In this document: piece after piece, positions 29,034 to 36,601 of the stretch
How the letters are laid out: every line of letters starts with the position of its first letter
Position numbering within the stretch: position 1 is the first letter of the stretch
From: a virus
IMG/VR virus record: IMGVR_UViG_3300043470_000556
Location: 1-61,091 of that record
DNA: 61,091 bases
Reading direction: 5' to 3' (one strand)
Translations under genes and position numbers: made by a program
The notes under the pieces: generated by a model
Seen by the model: only the letters and a program-made list of their open reading frames with translations
What the model was told of the DNA's origin: nothing
Database searches by the model: none

Positions 29034-31598
29034 ATGGAACAGCAACAGCAAACTAAAGGTATCGGCAAGGAAAGTCAACTTTCTAAGATTGCTGCTGCAG
29101 TAAATCCAGGTTCGATGGCAGAGGCAAATCCTACTGCTACACAATCTATGATCTCAACTTTCATGCAGACCTTTGAGTCTTCAGCATTAGAACTACGCGA
29201 AGAAACTAATGATGATCAAAAAGAGTTGATCAAAACAATGATCGACGAGATCACCAAGTTACAAACTAAAAACATGAAAGAGTTTGAGAAAGCAATCGGT
29301 AAGATTGTTGGTATCACAAAGGATCTTCAAGACTCTGACAATCCATTATTACAAAAACTCGGTAAAGAGATGGAAGAAAAATCTCGCGAGGAAGTAGTAA
29401 AGGCATCTGGGTATACTTTAACTGGCGAAAAAGATACATTCCTAAATCGTCTTGGTCGTTCGGTTGGAATGAACACCGATGAAGAACCTGTAGAAAAAAC
29501 TAGAGAAGGTATTGGTAAACTCGCTAAAGGGTTTGCTTCCAATATCGGTGGAACTCTCAAACGTGGATTTAATATCGCAGTAGGAAGAGAAGCACCCGAG
29601 GGTAGTTTCGCTGATAATGTGTTTACTTCCGATGAACAGAAACGCGAACGTCTGTTGTCCAGAGTAGATTCTGAAACGAATGAGACTCAAACTGTATCTG
29701 CGAATGAAACTATAAAGAAAGTCATCGAAGAATACTTCAAAGAGGATAAGCAGAAATCAGAATCCTCAGAAAAAACCAGTAAAGAGACATTAACTGTTTC
29801 TTCTTTAACTGAAGCATTTAAAACTGCTCTTGATCAACACTTCAGCGAGAGTAAAAGTTCAACTGGTTCTTTCGAGAAAAATAATATTGAATCATCTTCA
29901 CTAACAGAGGAACAGAAAAACCTTCTCTCTGAAATAAAGGATCGCAGTGCGGATGTCGAGTCTACACAATCGATCGTCAATGATAAAAGGAAGCAATTGT
30001 CTGGCGACCTTGAGGATGAAACAAAATCAGATGAAGAGATAAAGGAGAGCGCAAAAGAACTCGACGCAGTAACCGAAGTTCTTCGTGAAAAGACTGAAAA
30101 ACTTACTGCGGTAATGGACAAATATGAAGCATCAGTTGGAACTTCAAAATCACCACCTGTAAACAGCGAAGCACAAGAAGATGCTGCGGGTATCTCTAAA
30201 GATGCAACAATTGAAGCACTGCAAAAAACTGCCGATTCCAATGTTTTAATACAAGAGTATTCTAATACTACCCAAGAAAAGACAACTGAAACAGTCGATG
30301 TATTGAAAGAAATACTAGAACTGATGAAGAAGATGTCAGCAGATAATCAAAGTGGTGGTGCTGGTGGTGATGGAGGCGACGGTGGCGATGGCGGTGGACT
30401 GGATATCGATCTCCCAGATAGAAGAAGAGGTCCACGAAGATCCCGAGGAAGAATTCGTGCTCGTGCTCGTATGGCCAGTCGTGGTATCAGAGGTAGAGTA
30501 GGAGGACTTGCTCGCGGTCTAGTAAGTGGTGCCAGAACAGTTGGTAGTGCTATTCTCAGTGGTGGTGCCAGAACACTCGGAATGCTTGGGTTGGGAACAG
30601 TAGGTGCTACTGGCGCTGCTGGTGCCGCTGGCGCTGCTAGTTTGGGTGCTACTGGTGCTGCTGGTGCCGCTGGTTTAGGTGCTACTGGCGCTGCTGGCGC
30701 TGCTGGGTTGGGGACAGCGGGTGCTGCTGGCGCTGCTGGTTTGGGAACAGCAGGTGCTGCTGGTACTGCCGCTGCCGCTGGTACTGCTGCTGCAGCAACC
30801 AAGTCAACTGGGTTCTTAGGTAAGATTGCAAGTGGCGCATCAAGTTTGGGTTCTAAGGCAAGTGGTCTGTTGAGTAAAGCACCTGGATTGGCAAAAGGTC
30901 TTGGATTCGCAGGTAGAGTTGCCGGAAAACTCGCACTTCCGCTTGCAGCAGGTATGGCAGCATATGATGGATATAAAGGATTTAATGCTGATCCCAATGC
31001 AACGACTGGACAGAAGTTTAAGAATGCTGGCAGAAATGTTTTAAGTGGTCTAACATTTGGATTAGTCGACAGCACAGAAGATAAAATGGCAGCAGGTGAA
31101 TATACTGGAACACAGAAAGGTTCAGTTGAAAAACCTTCTGGTGGTGGATTCTTCTCGCGAAATAAGGGTGTGGTCGCAGGACCTACAGGACGTGAAAGTG
31201 CTGCTGCTGCTTATGATAAAATGGCAGGCAATAAAGGTTCTACTAACATAGAACCCAAAGCAAAAGAAAACACTGGCAATTTCTTCTCAAGAAATGCAGG
31301 CATGTTGACAGGTGCGGCATTAGGTCCAGCAGGTATGATTGCTGGTGCTGCTTATGATAAAATGTCTAGTAGCAAAGCGGAAACAGGCAAAAATATGGAT
31401 GGCGCTTTAATTGAACAGGGAACTGAAGCAACTAAAGAAAAACTGCAGATTAATGTTCCTCCGCCAACAGTGATCAATCAAGGTGGTGGTGGTGGCGATC
31501 AAACATCTCCGCCGATAACTTTCCCAGGAGGCGTCGGAAAAGTAAGGACAGATGACCCTACTTGGTTGGTGTTCCAAAAAAGAAGAGCAGTAGCATAA
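29034..31598 (+). CDS. Tail tape measure protein (gp29 position)
   Basis: 854 residues. The first ~440 are charged and coiled-coil rich (LQTKNMKEFEKAIGKIVGIT-type helices). Then come a Gly/Asp linker, an Arg cluster (RRRGPRRSRGRIRARA), and a hydrophobic Gly/Ala stretch with repeats GATGAAGAAGLG, suiting transmembrane insertion. Conserved-looking YDKMAGNKG-type repeats and a Gly-rich tail follow. Its place after gp26 matches T4 gp29, which sets tail length and sits in the hub. The ATG abuts the preceding stop. Confidence 0.8.
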   Translation: MEQQQQTKGIGKESQLSKIAAAVNPGSMAEANPTATQSMISTFMQTFESSALELREETNDDQKELIKTMIDEITKLQTKNMKEFEKAIGKIVGITKDLQDSDNPLLQKLGKEMEEKSREEVVKASGYTLTGEKDTFLNRLGRSVGMNTDEEPVEKTREGIGKLAKGFASNIGGTLKRGFNIAVGREAPEGSFADNVFTSDEQKRERLLSRVDSETNETQTVSANETIKKVIEEYFKEDKQKSESSEKTSKETLTVSSLTEAFKTALDQHFSESKSSTGSFEKNNIESSSLTEEQKNLLSEIKDRSADVESTQSIVNDKRKQLSGDLEDETKSDEEIKESAKELDAVTEVLREKTEKLTAVMDKYEASVGTSKSPPVNSEAQEDAAGISKDATIEALQKTADSNVLIQEYSNTTQEKTTETVDVLKEILELMKKMSADNQSGGAGGDGGDGGDGGGLDIDLPDRRRGPRRSRGRIRARARMASRGIRGRVGGLARGLVSGARTVGSAILSGGARTLGMLGLGTVGATGAAGAAGAASLGATGAAGAAGLGATGAAGAAGLGTAGAAGAAGLGTAGAAGTAAAAGTAAAATKSTGFLGKIASGASSLGSKASGLLSKAPGLAKGLGFAGRVAGKLALPLAAGMAAYDGYKGFNADPNATTGQKFKNAGRNVLSGLTFGLVDSTEDKMAAGEYTGTQKGSVEKPSGGGFFSRNKGVVAGPTGRESAAAAYDKMAGNKGSTNIEPKAKENTGNFFSRNAGMLTGAALGPAGMIAGAAYDKMSSSKAETGKNMDGALIEQGTEATKEKLQINVPPPTVINQGGGGGDQTSPPITFPGGVGKVRTDDPTWLVFQKRRAVA
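30596..30800 (+). repeat. Gly-Ala-Thr repeat in tape measure
   Basis: Imperfect tandem units coding GATGAAGAAxLG are repeated about six times. They make a flexible or membrane-inserting hydrophobic segment. Confidence 0.7.
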
Positions 31599-31627
31599 AA
31601 AAGGGGAGCGAAACGCTCCCCTTTTCA
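31597..31627. terminator. Bidirectional Rho-independent terminator
   Basis: Perfect 8-bp stem GGGGAGCG/CGCTCCCC with AAA loop (31603-31621), flanked by A-run on the left and TTTT on the right, so it works for both strands. It separates the converging tape-measure and gp32 genes. Confidence 0.93.
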
Positions 31628-31628
31628 T

Positions 31629-32555
31629 TTAGTCATCAGCGAGACTCGAGAAGTAACTCATCGTGTCATCGTCGCTGTCTTCCTTCCAAGGCGGACTGTC
31701 ATCTGTTGCCTTGGCAGCAGGTGCATTACGCATCTTGGTTTCAACGAACAGTTCGTCTTCAGCATCAAGCGGATTAACCTTCTCCGCAGTTGCCATACGC
31801 GAACCACCACCTGTCAGAACAGCATTCATCTTCGCCTTCAGTTCATCATATGACTTGAAGTTCGAAGGATCGAGGAAGGTTGCGAGAGAATGCGCATTCT
31901 TCCAAACCTGCTCCAACTTATCCTCATCATCGTCGAGAGGAGTTGGACCGTCGAATTCTGACTTATCGTAGTTGCGATAACCTTCAACCTGACGAATGCG
32001 CAACTTGAAGTTAGCACCTTCCCAAAGGTCGAATGGGTTGACTGGTTTCTCATCTTCAAAGGTTGGTTGCATTACATCCTTGATCTTGTCAAAGATTTTC
32101 TTACCATACTTGTAGAGGAATACCTTACCTTCATTCTCTGGATTTGCGGGATCGCGAATCACAAGAACGTTGGAGATGTAAGAAAGACGACGCTTTTGCT
32201 TACGAGCGATTTCCTTATTCGCTTCGATACCTGAGTTCCAAAGTTCGGAATTCAGTTCGCCGACGGGATCTGGTTTGTTGATTGTGGTCAACGAGTTTTC
32301 GATATACCACTTACCAGTTGGACCCTGGAAACCATGATCAAAAACGCGAACCCAAGGAAGTTCCTCGCCAGAAGGTGCGGGAAGGAAACGAAGAACTGCC
32401 TGTCCATTACCTGCCTTATCGACAGTTGGTTTCCAGAAGCGATCGTCGTCGCCACGCTTTTCATTTGATGGGTTTGCGATTGACTCAACTGCCTTCATGA
32501 GTGAGTCGAAGTTTCCGCGATTCTTGCGAAGTTCGGATAGTGAATTAATAGACAT
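31629..32555 (-). CDS. 32: Single-stranded DNA-binding protein gp32
   Basis: 308 residues, close to T4 gp32 (301). Features: basic N-terminus (LSELRKNRGNFDSLMKAVES) for cooperative binding, DRFWKPTVDKAGNGQAVLRF start of the OB-fold core, and a strongly acidic tail (PPWKEDSDDDTMSYFSSLADD). The usual zinc-site residues of T4 are not obvious. It coats ssDNA in replication, recombination and repair. AGGAAAT is the ribosome binding site. Probably transcribed from the promoter at 32896-32924 and a TATAAATA box at 32652-32659. Confidence 0.92.
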   Translation of the reverse strand: MSINSLSELRKNRGNFDSLMKAVESIANPSNEKRGDDDRFWKPTVDKAGNGQAVLRFLPAPSGEELPWVRVFDHGFQGPTGKWYIENSLTTINKPDPVGELNSELWNSGIEANKEIARKQKRRLSYISNVLVIRDPANPENEGKVFLYKYGKKIFDKIKDVMQPTFEDEKPVNPFDLWEGANFKLRIRQVEGYRNYDKSEFDGPTPLDDDEDKLEQVWKNAHSLATFLDPSNFKSYDELKAKMNAVLTGGGSRMATAEKVNPLDAEDELFVETKMRNAPAAKATDDSPPWKEDSDDDTMSYFSSLADD

Positions 32556-32584
32556 ATTTTATTTCCTTATATTGCGTTGTATGT

Positions 32585-32758
32585 TTAATATTTGCGTTGT
32601 GTATTGTAATCATCATAGTCATCATACTCATCTGCATCATGACTACTGGAGTATTTATACAAACTCTTACGGTGTTTATTTGATTTATCAACACCCTTGC
32701 GTACTTCTTTTACTCTGGGTTCTGACCCATAGTAGTCTTTACTTCTTGAATTGCTCAT
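32585..32758 (-). CDS. Small charged protein between gp59 and gp32, 57 aa
   Basis: The ATG at 32758 overlaps the gp59 stop (TAATG). The product starts MSNSRSKDYYGSEPRVKEVR, has a basic middle (GVDKSNKHRKSLYKY) and an acidic end (DADEYDDYDDYN). A longer start at 32791 would lie within gp59 and is not needed. I recall similar small ORFs at this place in marine T4-like phages; function unknown. Confidence 0.7.
   Translation of the reverse strand: MSNSRSKDYYGSEPRVKEVRKGVDKSNKHRKSLYKYSSSHDADEYDDYDDYNTQRKY
32652..32659 (-). promoter_or_regulatory. TATAAATA box upstream of gp32
   Basis: Exact box on the minus strand about 97 nt before the gp32 ATG, inside the small upstream gene; no -35 element is seen. 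Could give late-phase gp32 synthesis. Confidence 0.35.
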
Positions 32759-33360
32759 TAACAGACCACTTGGCCTTTCTCCTTGATCCATAGTTGAGAG
32801 AATTTCGCCCGATCGATTCGAACGAACGGACGATACTTAATTATCAAAAGATTTAAATCATTCCAGATAAAATCATTTAACAATTCAGTATTTAGATTAT
32901 ACCTGAAATCTAGTAGTTTGTCAAGTATAATAACTGTTTCTAGTGAAATTTTTTTACCAAGTAACATTTTAATTACTATTGGATGTTGATTGTCATAAGA
33001 TACAAAGGGATCTTGTTCTAACTTCTCTGCTTCTAAGAGTAAGCGACTAATATCGTCTGCGAACATGTATGACAACCGATCGTGTCTACCTTTCCACTTC
33101 TCATAGATGTCGTCAGAATCTGCGCTAAAGATGCCGCCGTTCTTATCTCCTGCTGCAAAGTTTGCAACAAAGTAGTTGATAATTTCTTGACGAGCGACGA
33201 ACTTCTTCGCCAGTTTCCTGAATAGGAAAACATCTCTTCTTTTTAAGAAGGCAGACTCTGACGACTTGACAGCACCTTTAGTAACGGTGATGTCATAAGA
33301 CGCAGTAGTGAAATGTAGTTTAAGTGCCATATAGAGGCGATAAACTTCATATGCTTCCAT
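32758..33360 (-). CDS. 59: Helicase loader gp59
   Basis: 200 residues (T4 gp59: 217). The start MEAYEVYRLYMALKLHFTTASYD is diagnostic, and FLKRRDVFLFRKLAKKF follows. gp59 loads the gp41 helicase onto gp32-covered DNA. The gene order 33-59-32 is as in T4. Its ATG overlaps the gp33 stop by one base, and it contains a sigma70-like promoter for the downstream genes. Confidence 0.9.
   Translation of the reverse strand: MEAYEVYRLYMALKLHFTTASYDITVTKGAVKSSESAFLKRRDVFLFRKLAKKFVARQEIINYFVANFAAGDKNGGIFSADSDDIYEKWKGRHDRLSYMFADDISRLLLEAEKLEQDPFVSYDNQHPIVIKMLLGKKISLETVIILDKLLDFRYNLNTELLNDFIWNDLNLLIIKYRPFVRIDRAKFSQLWIKEKGQVVC
32896..32924 (-). promoter_or_regulatory. Consensus sigma70 promoter TTGACA-N17-TATAAT
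   Basis: Perfect -35 (32919-32924) and -10 (32896-32901) hexamers with the ideal 17-bp spacer on the minus strand, inside gp59. It would start RNA near 32889 and feed the 57-aa gene and gp32. Confidence 0.75.
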
Positions 33361-33629
33361 TAAAGTGGTAATTTCCCGCCAGATTTACGCTTCAGCATAT
33401 TTAGTTCTTCTGCTTCTGCTCTAATCTTTTCTTTAAGAGAAGTGGTGAGTAAAACAGCAACTGACTCCATCTCAATATCCTTTTTGACACAATAGTCGAG
33501 GAGAATATCCAAACAAGGAATACCATTCTCGAATGATTGTTTCTCTATGAATTGAGAGAACTCAGTTGCTGAATTATACTCTTTTGTAATTAAAAATTCA
33601 TTGGTTACTTCAGAACCATCCATTACCAT
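33360..33629 (-). CDS. 33: Late transcription coactivator gp33
   Basis: 89 residues from ATG 33629; a TTG at 33635 with AGGATAA upstream is an equally possible start, as is ATG 33623. The pattern FSQFIEKQSFENGIPCLDILLDYC then IEMESVAVLL is that of gp33 family proteins, which link RNA polymerase to the sliding clamp at late promoters. Its presence explains the TATAAATA boxes in the window; the partner sigma gp55 is not here. Confidence 0.82.
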   Translation of the reverse strand: MVMDGSEVTNEFLITKEYNSATEFSQFIEKQSFENGIPCLDILLDYCVKKDIEMESVAVLLTTSLKEKIRAEAEELNMLKRKSGGKLPL

Positions 33630-33640
33630 ATTCAAAGTTA

Positions 33641-34246
33641 TTATCCTGCATAAAAAATGTGATCACCGATTTTTGCAACACGCCTCAAATTCCATCTTGG
33701 ATTGACATAATCCGCATGGTAGAATAGCACGTTACGTCCAAGTATACCGTGATTTGCCCCAGAAAGCAATACTTTTTCAGCAACTTTTTTAGATTCTGAA
33801 TATTGCTGGGCACTACGCACAGTCTTCTTTCCTTCGCATACCCATGAGAACTGGCAAACACGCTTTGTTCTCTGATACACGACTGAGCATACAGACTTCG
33901 GGAACTTGGGACTTTTCACACGATTGATAGTTACTGCAGCAACCGCCAACTTTCCTTGAGTTGACTGGTTTCCTGCTTCAAAGTAAATATTGTCTGCTAG
34001 ACATTTCAATTCGCGATTATTTGCTAAATGTATGTTTTGGGTTTCAATTTTTCTTAGTGCGGTTTTCTTTTTTTCTTCTGCCGCATCTTCTTTAATCTCT
34101 TGGATTACTTCTACAAAGCCGAGGGAATATTCCCTCGTATCTCTCTCGATAGCATCTTCAGCATATGAATTGATTCCATATAAACTATATACTAATACTG
34201 TAAAAATCGAAAGAAACTTGAAAAACTTCTTGTTAAAGGAAGTCAT
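33641..34246 (-). CDS. Secreted SleB-type cell wall hydrolase
   Basis: 201 residues. The N-terminus (KKFFKFLSIFTVLVYSLYG) is a signal or signal-anchor, with a possible cleavage at SYA (~29). The hydrolase_2/SleB core runs ~80-201: IYFEAGNQSTQGKLAVAAV with Glu90, TINRVKSPKFPKSVCSVVYQ and CQFSW. It probably acts as endolysin exported by the host Sec system. AGGAAATAAG is its ribosome binding site. A terminator-like hairpin with a seven-codon ORF lies upstream at 34318-34366 and may control it. Confidence 0.82.
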   Translation of the reverse strand: MTSFNKKFFKFLSIFTVLVYSLYGINSYAEDAIERDTREYSLGFVEVIQEIKEDAAEEKKKTALRKIETQNIHLANNRELKCLADNIYFEAGNQSTQGKLAVAAVTINRVKSPKFPKSVCSVVYQRTKRVCQFSWVCEGKKTVRSAQQYSESKKVAEKVLLSGANHGILGRNVLFYHADYVNPRWNLRRVAKIGDHIFYAG

Positions 34247-34317
34247 CTTATTTCCTAATACTTGTTAAACTTGAGAGGGTATTATCCAGTGACTCCCCAC
34301 ACTGGTTGTCCGGAGAC

Positions 34318-34363
34318 AAAAAAACCTACTATGCGTGCTTTTTCAAGTAGAGGCGTAGTAGGT
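34318..34363 (-). terminator. Terminator/attenuator hairpin
   Basis: On the minus strand ACCTACTA (34363-34356) pairs with TAGTAGGT (34331-34324) followed by six T. It ends the tmRNA transcript and lies upstream of the wall-hydrolase gene. Confidence 0.75.
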
Positions 34364-34366
34364 CAT
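34343..34366 (-). CDS. Seven-codon mini-ORF (MTYYAST), possible leader peptide
   Basis: ATG 34366 to TGA 34343. It starts 5 nt after an exact TATAAATA box and its codons cover the 5' arm of the terminator hairpin. This geometry would let translation disturb the hairpin. It could also be chance; there is no Shine-Dalgarno sequence. Confidence 0.25.
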   Translation of the reverse strand: MTYYAST

Positions 34367-34371
34367 GCAAA

Positions 34372-34379
34372 TATTTATA
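34372..34379 (-). promoter_or_regulatory. TATAAATA box before mini-ORF and hydrolase
   Basis: Exact minus-strand box between the tmRNA body and the hairpin. Late transcription from here would reach the wall hydrolase if it passes the hairpin. Confidence 0.4.
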
Positions 34380-34383
34380 AGTG

Positions 34384-34780
34384 CAGAACCGTAGTGGAAC
34401 TCGGTCCACCTTCTTACTAGAACGGTTGATAGTTTTATTCTGTTTCGAGGAAAAACTATCAAAAACCCAATGCTAGCTTAAGCAGCTAGGGCAAAGGCAA
34501 CGTTATCGTTTGCATTTACTTTTTGTGGGCGCTTTACCCAGTCAATCAGTCTACTCTCGCCTTCAACTCGCAGTCGAATCCTAAGTACGCCCCCATCATA
34601 GATACTCTGGCTAGAGAGTACCTGCGATTCCAAACTCTGCCTATTCTATTGCCCGGATTTCAGCAATAGTAATCGAAACTTTTATTAGCCGGTGTGTATT
34701 CGGCCCAGAGTATCTATGGTGGAGGCGAGGGGAGTTGCACCCCTGTCCTACGCAGCATTCAGATTGTATCAACAACTGAT
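34384..34780 (-). ncRNA. ssrA: Permuted (two-piece) tmRNA
   Basis: The acceptor piece comes first on the minus strand and ends at CCA (34719-34717), preceded by a T-arm AGGGGTGCAACTCCCCT. The coding piece starts at 34594 with GGGGGCG. GGGGGCG (34594-34588) pairs with CGCCTCC (34727-34721) over 7 bp, including a G3-U70 pair, the alanine identity element. Downstream GGATTCGAC is the D-loop-like segment. The tag frame (34513-34478) reads ANDNVAFALAA then TAA. The spacer between pieces is bounded by a perfect 12-bp inverted repeat (34599-34610 and 34705-34716). Helices TTGATAGTTTT/AAAACTATCAA and others follow the tag. The exact ends are estimated. Permuted tmRNA is typical of alphaproteobacteria. 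Confidence 0.93.
34599..34716 (-). other. Excised spacer of permuted tmRNA
   Basis: The segment between the acceptor CCA and the 5' end of the coding piece. Its ends are the 12-bp inverted repeat TAGATACTCTGG/CCAGAGTATCTA, which would form the processing stem holding both pieces in place. Confidence 0.75.
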
Positions 34781-34786
34781 ATTCTA

Positions 34787-34815
34787 TTTATACTATACAT
34801 GACGTAGGAAGTCAA
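34787..34815 (-). promoter_or_regulatory. tmRNA promoter TTGACT-N17-TATAAA
   Basis: The -35 TTGACT is at 34810-34815 and the -10 TATAAA at 34787-34792, 17 bp apart. The -10 extends to TATAAATA (34785-34792), so both the host-type and the late phage machinery might use it. RNA would begin near 34780. Confidence 0.7.
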
Positions 34816-34820
34816 GTCTT

Positions 34821-35018
34821 TTATGCTTCCCAGGGAAGTTTTTTTCCTACTGAACCCCATTTACCCTTGGGACAGGATGCACGATTTAGTTTTGTTTTTA
34901 CTGGCATCAAACATCCGCATTGATTGCATATCCGTTTATGTATTAGATGTTCACACTGCCTACAAATTTCCATCCGTTGTTCGGAAAGTTCACTCACTGG
35001 TATAATACCCATTTTCAT
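34821..35018 (-). CDS. Small zinc-ribbon protein
   Basis: 65 residues (63 if the second Met is used). CRQC and CNQCGC plus a later Cys in RASCPKGKW make a probable zinc ribbon, like the small DUF6171-type phage proteins. It overlaps the 3' end of the exonuclease gene by 29 nt, so it is probably coupled to it. A DNA- or protein-binding adaptor is possible; nothing more can be said. Confidence 0.65.
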   Translation of the reverse strand: MKMGIIPVSELSEQRMEICRQCEHLIHKRICNQCGCLMPVKTKLNRASCPKGKWGSVGKKLPWEA

Positions 35019-35673
35019 AATAGTCGCGAGTGCGAAGAAGTTTCTTCACCCAATCATCGCGCTTTTCAATGAACACTTGTGGAGCATCGTCCTCAACTGC
35101 GATTAGGATTACCAACCATGGAACAGGAATACCAGTGCGTTCTTCATACATGATAGCATATGCTGCTGTCTGCATGAAGTAACTTTCAATGTAAGATTTA
35201 GATTTCGCTTTGTTGGAAGTCTTGAAATCAATAACAGCACGTTTACCATTATACTCAGCAATACAGTCGACGCGACCTGCCATACGCAGATGATCACTGT
35301 AGAGAGCAAGTTCCTGACAATGAATATTGCTGATTGGTTCTAAGATAGTTTTGAATTTGTTAAACATCTCAACATCAAGCATCGACGCTTTGACTTCATC
35401 AATCTTGTCGCTAACATTTTCGTTCTTAAGATACGTTTCGGTTAGCGTGTGAATCTTAGTTCCACGAGTTGATGCTTTGTTTGAGATTTTATTTGCTTCT
35501 TCCTCACCAACACGCTTTCGCCAAGCAGCGATAGAGTCGCGAGAGAGAACACCTAAAACGGTGGTGGCAGAGGGATATGCAGTGCCACTGGCATTTACAT
35601 AAACTCTACCACCATCTTCGCTCGTAGTTGATTGGGCAAAATCTTCATATTCATATATCGTTTCAAACATCAT
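34990..35673 (-). CDS. PD-(D/E)XK exonuclease (RecB/Cas4/MGME1-like)
   Basis: 227 residues. SATTVLGVLS and RGTKIHTLTETYL at the N-terminal side, then GRVDCIAEYNGKRAVIDFKT with Asp and the D-x-K pair, and YFMQTAAYAIMYEE with a Gln-Tyr helix, are the ordered motifs of phage RecB-like exonucleases. It probably trims DNA in recombination, repair or host-DNA breakdown. The ATG is 6 nt after a TATAAT box with TTGACT 16 bp further upstream and no Shine-Dalgarno sequence, suggesting a leaderless early message. Confidence 0.8.
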   Translation of the reverse strand: MMFETIYEYEDFAQSTTSEDGGRVYVNASGTAYPSATTVLGVLSRDSIAAWRKRVGEEEANKISNKASTRGTKIHTLTETYLKNENVSDKIDEVKASMLDVEMFNKFKTILEPISNIHCQELALYSDHLRMAGRVDCIAEYNGKRAVIDFKTSNKAKSKSYIESYFMQTAAYAIMYEERTGIPVPWLVILIAVEDDAPQVFIEKRDDWVKKLLRTRDYYENGYYTSE

Positions 35674-35679
35674 AAATCC

Positions 35680-35707
35680 ATTATACTATAATTGACAGAA
35701 AAGTCAA
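35680..35707 (-). promoter_or_regulatory. Sigma70-like promoter TTGACT-N16-TATAAT
   Basis: The -35 is at 35702-35707 and the -10 at 35680-35685 on the minus strand. The -10 is 6 nt from the exonuclease ATG (35673). Confidence 0.65.
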
Positions 35708-35711
35708 GCCC

Positions 35712-36464
35712 TTAATTATGTTTTTCTTCGTATTCTAACCGAGCAAGGATATATTCCTTTACCAGTTTCGACCTGACAATATCATTAACAGAAAATTCAA
35801 CCGTCTTGAATGATGGCATCAGTTCTGCGATTGCGATAAACTTCTGGAGACCAGACATATCGTTCTTCTTATTTAGGTCGGTTTGACGGAAGTCTCCACA
35901 GAAGATAATCTTGGAGTTCTTGCCGATACGAGTCATAATAGAGTTGAGTTCCATGTCAGTCATGTTCTGGCATTCGTCAACGATTATGATTGAATTATCA
36001 AGTGTGATACCACGCACGAACGAGGTGATTAGGAAATGAACGGTCTTTTGCTCCTGCATGCGCAGGAAGGGTTGGATGTGATTGAACAAGTCATCACAGA
36101 TCTCAACATAAGGTAAAGTATAGACCTCTGTTTTTTCCTTCTCGTCACCTGGAAGGTGTCCGATATCTCTTGATGGTACTGCTGAACGCACAACAACAAC
36201 ACGCTCAAAATCTGTTGTTGGGTCCAGGACTTCTTCAAGTGCCTTATACATGGAAATAAAAGTTTTTCCTGTTCCTGCTACACCATGCAGTAGCATTGCA
36301 GTGGACTGTTGATTGTAAAGATCGAAGAAAAGTCGTTGATTCTGTGTCTTTGGTTGGATATGTCTTAGATCGTCATACTTAACTTTGCATAGTTTACTTT
36401 TTTCGATAGTTACCTTTGGTTCAGAATTCGATACAACTTGGAGATTGTTTTTTCTTCTCGTCAT
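35712..36464 (-). CDS. phoH: PhoH-like ATPase
   Basis: 250 residues. Walker A GVAGTGKT is at 61-68, VVVRSAVPSRDIG next, Walker B SIIIVDECQNM at ~155-165, and GDFRQTDL as sensor motif. This matches marine-phage PhoH, an RNA/DNA-dependent ATPase with helicase-like core, often taken as a marker gene of marine viruses. A phosphate-starvation role in phage is unproven. A terminator lies upstream (36496-36531), so it probably has its own promoter in 36465-36495 that I could not identify. Confidence 0.93.
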   Translation of the reverse strand: MTRRKNNLQVVSNSEPKVTIEKSKLCKVKYDDLRHIQPKTQNQRLFFDLYNQQSTAMLLHGVAGTGKTFISMYKALEEVLDPTTDFERVVVVRSAVPSRDIGHLPGDEKEKTEVYTLPYVEICDDLFNHIQPFLRMQEQKTVHFLITSFVRGITLDNSIIIVDECQNMTDMELNSIMTRIGKNSKIIFCGDFRQTDLNKKNDMSGLQKFIAIAELMPSFKTVEFSVNDIVRSKLVKEYILARLEYEEKHN

Positions 36465-36495
36465 AAACAGTCCTTATTCTTACTAGAGTGAATAC

Positions 36496-36531
36496 AAAAA
36501 AGGCGACTCCACACAAGGTGGGGTCGCCCTT
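36496..36531 (-). terminator. Rho-independent terminator
   Basis: On the minus strand an 11-bp stem with one G-T pair (36502-36512 with 36518-36528) is followed by TTTTTT. It closes the leftward transcript from gene 36602-37144 before phoH. Confidence 0.85.
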
Positions 36532-36601
36532 TGTTACCGAGGAAGTTCGGTATCTGAAATTGGAATGGGGATACTATTTTTTAAACTCATACAGGTATTT
36601 A

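Noticed and set aside
30347-31075. Minus-strand 242-aa Pro/Ala-rich ORF
   Set aside because: Antisense shadow of the Gly/Ala repeats of the tape measure.
34247-34820. Ordinary tRNA gene near 34717-34760
   Set aside because: The T-arm and acceptor have no anticodon arm; they are the acceptor piece of the permuted tmRNA.
35712-36464. Reading PhoH as proof of phosphate-stress regulation
   Set aside because: No Pho-box-like repeat was seen upstream and phage PhoH function is not settled.
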